Shown: positions 13,836-16,790 of the stretch, one piece after another
Layout: the number at the start of each line of letters is the position of its first letter
Position numbering within the stretch: position 1 is the stretch's first letter
Source of the DNA: Clostridiales bacterium
Lineage (GTDB): Bacteria; Bacillota; Clostridia; Lachnospirales; WQUN01
NCBI GenBank assembly: GCA_031271275.1
Contig: JAISWA010000046.1
Span: forward strand, 1 to 16,790
Direction: 5' to 3'
DNA: 16,790 bases
Made by a program: the position numbers and the translations under genes
Notes under the pieces: generated by a model
Databases searched by the model: none
What the model was told of the DNA's origin: nothing
The model's input: the letters and a program-made list of their open reading frames with translations, nothing else

Positions 13836-15914
13836 GTGGCAAAGAAGATTACTAACCCGCTGAGCGCGCTCAGGCGGCTCTCGGGCATTGGCGTTGGGCG
13901 GAATGCCAACGGCCAACAGGGAATGCTAAAAAGAATACTTAACGGGATGGAAGCGCTTATCACCGTATGCGACGCCGATACTTTCGAAATCTTTTTTTTG
14001 AACGACAGTATCAGAACCTATTTCGGGCTTACAGACGACGGCATCGGTCAGCGGTGTTATAAAGTCCTTCAAAAGTTGGACGCGCCGTGCGCTACCTGCC
14101 CCTACCAACAACTGCGTGACGAGCCGGAAAAGACCCTTATATGGGAACACCATGAGCGGGTCAAGGGCAGCATATTGCGAAAGACGGCACGGATTATCGA
14201 CTGGCCCGGCGGCAAGAAGGCGCACCTCGAATACGCGATAGATATAACCGAAGCGGTTGAAACGCGGGAAAAACTTACACAAAGAGAAAATATGCTCGAG
14301 GTTTTAAATAGAGCGGCGATCATCCTTCTTTCGTTGAGCGAGGAAACTTTCGAAGATACGATGACCGCAGGCGTCAACCTTATTTCGAGCATCGCGAAAG
14401 TTGACAGGATGTCGGTATCGCGCAACATTGATATACCGGGTGAAGGGCTGTGCGCGTCGCAGATATACCGTTGGAGTAAAGCGGCGGGCACATCCATCCC
14501 CACCGTGGATGAACTTCAGGGGAATTCGTATGACCGGCAAATCCCCCGTTGGAGGGACGTTCTCTCCGCCGGTGAATGTATCAACGGTCCGGTGCGCCTG
14601 ATGCCGGAAGCTGAAGCGCTTAAACAGTTCGGCTGTGTAACGGTGCTTGCGATACCTGTTTTTGCTAAAGATATTTTTTGGGGCTTTGTCCTTTTTGAGA
14701 ATCTCACGGACGAGCAGGAATTTTCCAATGACGAGGCGGAGATGCTGCGTTCGGCGAGTTTTATGCTCGCCAATACGGTTATCCGCAACGAGGAAGGGAG
14801 AAAAATACGCAGAGCCGACGAACAGCGAAAACAGATGATCCGCGAGATAGAACACCAGAACAAACTGCTGTTTACCGTAAACGTTATCTCGGCAATCCTG
14901 CTTCAATCGAACAGGGTTACTTTTAAGCACGATCTTCTGCGGTCTATGGGGATCATGGCGGAAGCGGCGGGAGCCGACCGCGTTTATATTTGGGAAAATT
15001 ACCTAAGCGACGGGGAACTTTACTGCACCCAAACGTATGAATGGTCGGGGGGCGCGGAACCGCTGCAGGGCAAAGACATAATGATGGGAGTCTCCTACCG
15101 CGAGTTGGTGCCGAGATGGGAAAGGGCGTTCCTGCGCGGGAACTGCATTAACGGAATTGTGCGCACCATGCCCGCGAGCGAAAGCGCCTTTCTGCAACAG
15201 CAAGGCGTACTGTCTATTTTGACGGTCCCGATCTTTCTCAAAGATCAATTATGGGGTTTCGTCGGTTTCGACAACTGCCACAGCGAGCGGGTGTTTTCAG
15301 AAAAAGAGGAGAAGATTCTAAGGTCCGCCAGTGAATTAATCGCTAACGCCTTGATCCGTAACAGTATGGAAGTGAGCATCCTTCAGTTAGAGGTCGAGGC
15401 GGATAAAATCTACTACGACCCGCTGACGGGTATTTACAACAGGCGTTTTTTTGACGAAAACATGCAGCGCTTAATACGTTCGCTTTCGCGTTCCAACGGT
15501 ACGCTCAGCCTGATGATGATCGACATTGATTATTTCAAGATATACAACGACACCTACGGGCACGTGGAAGGGGACAACTGCCTGAAAATTATCGCTAAAA
15601 CATTGAAAGACAGCGTAACAAGGGCCGACGACTTCGTCGCGCGTTACGGCGGCGAGGAATTTGTAATCGTCCTGCCCAACACCAATGAAGACGGGGCGCA
15701 TATGTTGGCGTCCAAATTATTAAAAAGCATATACGACTGCGGCATACCCCACGGAAAAAGCGACGCGGCGGACTGTGTCACTGTTTCAATAGGGGTTACG
15801 ACGGGGTTGGTGGTGCATACTTACAACAGCGATACCTATGTTCAGCGTGCGGACGCGATGCTTTACAAGTCAAAACAAGAAGGCAGAAACCGGTATGCTT
15901 TTTCAACGCTTTGA
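13836..15914 (+). CDS. PAS-GAF-GAF-GGDEF diguanylate cyclase
   Basis: Predicted to make cyclic di-GMP from GTP. A PAS-like domain (about 36-145) carries the Cys set Cys74, Cys85 and Cys88 (GQRCYKVLQKLDAPCATCPY). Two GAF-like domains follow (about 155-318 and 346-510), clearly duplicates of each other: both contain a PRW, a CING, a VR.MP and an (F/L)WGFV.F.N motif. A charged coiled linker (319-345) joins them. The GGDEF domain (about 525-690) has DIDYFK, active site GGEEF (605-609), and an intact inhibitory site RADD (596-599) nine residues ahead. No membrane helix, so it is cytosolic. I chose GTG 13836 (692 aa), 12 bases after AAAGGGGAG; ATG 13923 is a weaker option. It is monocistronic and ends at a strong terminator. 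Confidence 0.92.
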   Translation: MAKKITNPLSALRRLSGIGVGRNANGQQGMLKRILNGMEALITVCDADTFEIFFLNDSIRTYFGLTDDGIGQRCYKVLQKLDAPCATCPYQQLRDEPEKTLIWEHHERVKGSILRKTARIIDWPGGKKAHLEYAIDITEAVETREKLTQRENMLEVLNRAAIILLSLSEETFEDTMTAGVNLISSIAKVDRMSVSRNIDIPGEGLCASQIYRWSKAAGTSIPTVDELQGNSYDRQIPRWRDVLSAGECINGPVRLMPEAEALKQFGCVTVLAIPVFAKDIFWGFVLFENLTDEQEFSNDEAEMLRSASFMLANTVIRNEEGRKIRRADEQRKQMIREIEHQNKLLFTVNVISAILLQSNRVTFKHDLLRSMGIMAEAAGADRVYIWENYLSDGELYCTQTYEWSGGAEPLQGKDIMMGVSYRELVPRWERAFLRGNCINGIVRTMPASESAFLQQQGVLSILTVPIFLKDQLWGFVGFDNCHSERVFSEKEEKILRSASELIANALIRNSMEVSILQLEVEADKIYYDPLTGIYNRRFFDENMQRLIRSLSRSNGTLSLMMIDIDYFKIYNDTYGHVEGDNCLKIIAKTLKDSVTRADDFVARYGGEEFVIVLPNTNEDGAHMLASKLLKSIYDCGIPHGKSDAADCVTVSIGVTTGLVVHTYNSDTYVQRADAMLYKSKQEGRNRYAFSTL

Positions 15915-15952
15915 TGCTTGATTGTACAAAGCGGCGCAGTTTCCTGTGAAAT

Positions 15953-15991
15953 AAAAAACCGCTTGGCGTACTCGTTCCAAGCGGTTTTTTT
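15953..15991. terminator. bidirectional intrinsic terminator
   Basis: A 14-bp stem (15953-15966 with 15977-15990) has an eight-pair core CCGCTTGG/CCAAGCGG flanked by A-run and T-run. It works as a hairpin plus T-run in both directions. On the plus strand it ends the diguanylate cyclase gene 38 bases after its stop. On the minus strand it follows the tRNA-Arg gene by two bases. Confidence 0.9.
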
Positions 15992-15992
15992 C

Positions 15993-16065
15993 CGTGTCCT
16001 ACAGGAGTCGAACCTGCGACCTTTCGGTCCGGAGCCGAACGCTCTATCCTCTGAGCTAAGGACAC
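15993..16065 (-). tRNA. tRNA-Arg (anticodon CCG)
   Basis: Read on the minus strand, the seven-base acceptor GTGTCCT pairs fully with AGGACAC. The D arm has stem GCTC/GAGC. The anticodon stem TTCGG/CCGAA encloses loop CTCCGGA, with anticodon CCG reading the CGG codon. The T arm has GCAGG, TTCGACT and CCTGT. The discriminator is G (15993) and CCA is not encoded. Length is 73 nt. A promoter is upstream and a terminator directly downstream, so it is transcribed on its own. Confidence 0.97.
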
Positions 16066-16074
16066 AGTCGCCAC

Positions 16075-16103
16075 ATTTTAAGCGGCGCTTTTGCGGCTGT
16101 CAA
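16075..16103 (-). promoter_or_regulatory. promoter of tRNA-Arg
   Basis: On the minus strand a perfect -35 TTGACA (16098-16103) and a -10 TAAAAT (16075-16080, 5 of 6) are separated by 17 bases. The -10 box ends nine bases before the mature tRNA 5' end, giving a very short 5' leader. Confidence 0.85.
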
Positions 16104-16123
16104 TAACGCGCGAAATATTTACC

Positions 16124-16150
16124 GCAACCGCTATTGGATGAAACGGTTGC
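16124..16150 (-). terminator. possible terminator hairpin of the cyclophilin gene
   Basis: A 7-bp stem (GCAACCG 16124-16130 with CGGTTGC 16144-16150) starts one base after the stop codon of the isomerase gene on the minus strand. The following bases (GGTAAATATTT) are only partly T-rich, so it is a weak or factor-assisted terminator at best. Confidence 0.4.
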
Positions 16151-16151
16151 C

Positions 16152-16790
16152 TTACGGCGCGATTTCAAATGAAATGCTGTTAATCACCACGTCCTCAACG
16201 GGCTGATGGTTCTCTGCCGCCGCGTCCACCACGGGCAACGCGGCGATGGCGTCCACCACGTCCATTCCTTCAATCACATGCCCGAACACGGTATGCCCGT
16301 CCGGGTTAAAAAGCGCGTCGAGGTGAGGGGTGCCCCCGTTTTTGATATATTCGTCAATCACTTCAACGGGCATCAGGTCGCGGTTATAAACCGTGCCTTC
16401 CTCCGATTCGGTGACGACTTCGTCCTGCTTTCCGCGTAATTCCTCAAACATGGAAACATATTGCGGGTTAAGGTTGTTATTTTGCACGATAAAAAACTGG
16501 CTTCCGTTGGAATTGGGCTGGGCAGAATGCGCCATGGACAGCGCGCCCCTGAAATTCCGAACGCTTAAATCAAACTCGTTCTCAAACCCCGCCCCCCAGA
16601 TACTTTCGCCGCCCATACCCGTGCCTTCCGGGTCGCCGCCCTGTATCATAAAATCATTGATAACCCGGTGGAAAATGACGCCGTCGTAATACCCGTTTTT
16701 CGCGTGGGTGATAAAATTCTCCACTGCCTTCGGCGCTTGTTCCGGGAAAAACCGCAGCTTGATGTCGCCCATGCTCGTATGCATCACCGC
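16152..16790 (-). CDS. cyclophilin-type peptidyl-prolyl cis-trans isomerase, 5' partial
   Basis: Catalyses proline isomerisation during protein folding. The core motifs are present: IFHRVINDFMIQGGDPEGTG (active-site Arg, Phe and Gln), GALSMAHSAQPNSNGSQFFI, and HTVFGHVIEGMDVVDAI. At least 212 aa are visible. The frame is open to the window edge, and an in-frame ATG and GTG near 16784-16787 lie in the middle of the conserved first strand, so the real start is probably outside. A signal peptide or lipobox would therefore be out of view. An acidic insertion of about 40 residues before the final strand (SMFEELRGKQDEVV and onward) is typical of a clostridial subgroup. The Trp linked to cyclosporin binding is replaced by His before LD. 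Confidence 0.93.
   Translation of the reverse strand, partial: AVMHTSMGDIKLRFFPEQAPKAVENFITHAKNGYYDGVIFHRVINDFMIQGGDPEGTGMGGESIWGAGFENEFDLSVRNFRGALSMAHSAQPNSNGSQFFIVQNNNLNPQYVSMFEELRGKQDEVVTESEEGTVYNRDLMPVEVIDEYIKNGGTPHLDALFNPDGHTVFGHVIEGMDVVDAIAALPVVDAAAENHQPVEDVVINSISFEIAP

Noticed and set aside
15796..16106. Short ORFs on both strands over the end of the cyclase gene, the terminator and the tRNA
   Set aside because: They are explained by tRNA-Arg and the terminator hairpin; the translations simply read the tRNA sequence.

Overview
The window looks like a chromosomal segment of an anaerobic, spore-forming Firmicute (class Clostridia, moderately GC-rich). Evidence: the tilS-hpt-ftsH gene order, strong purine-rich ribosome binding sites, a large serine recombinase of the type common in clostridial elements, a remnant of a CwlD-like (spore cortex) amidase, and many GTG/TTG starts with 4-8 bp gene overlaps. 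No rRNA or CRISPR array is visible. Species cannot be named from sequence alone.

Region 1 (1-1968, minus strand): the edge of an integrated element. A large serine recombinase (141-1760, GTG start) follows a 44-codon ORF that overlaps it by 4 bp. That ORF is in turn overlapped by a still smaller ORF. Downstream lie a 15-bp perfect inverted repeat and the first codons of a gene that runs off the left edge.

Region 2 (2172-6625, plus strand): mutY, whose 3' end runs antisense into a truncated amidase gene (3201-3377, minus). Next comes an isolated three-gene unit with its own promoter: an unrecognised 379-aa protein, a 196-aa protein with an anti-sigma-type zinc finger, and a CHAT/caspase-like protease with a His-Cys dyad and a C-terminal membrane hairpin. 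The last two genes overlap by 4 bp. This is the best candidate for an undescribed system, plausibly a protease-based defence or stress switch, but that role is inference.

Region 3 (6626-7032): non-coding DNA containing a 217-bp MITE-like element (6739-6955). It has 17-bp terminal inverted repeats (16/17), nested hairpins and an 8-bp direct repeat at its edges. A good promoter (TTGATA-17-TATAAT) follows.

Region 4 (7033-13707, plus strand): one long tightly packed operon: araD (apparently starting at ATT), two GNAT acetyltransferases, tilS, hpt, ftsH, then a DUF3990 / small ORF / DUF3791 cassette joined to ftsH by an 8-bp overlap. The housekeeping genes serve sugar-phosphate epimerisation, tRNA(Ile) decoding, purine salvage and membrane proteolysis. 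The cassette looks like a toxin-antitoxin-type addition.

Region 5 (13836-16790): a PAS-GAF-GAF-GGDEF diguanylate cyclase (plus), a bidirectional terminator, tRNA-Arg(CCG) (minus) with its own promoter, and a 5'-partial cyclophilin-type peptidyl-prolyl isomerase (minus).
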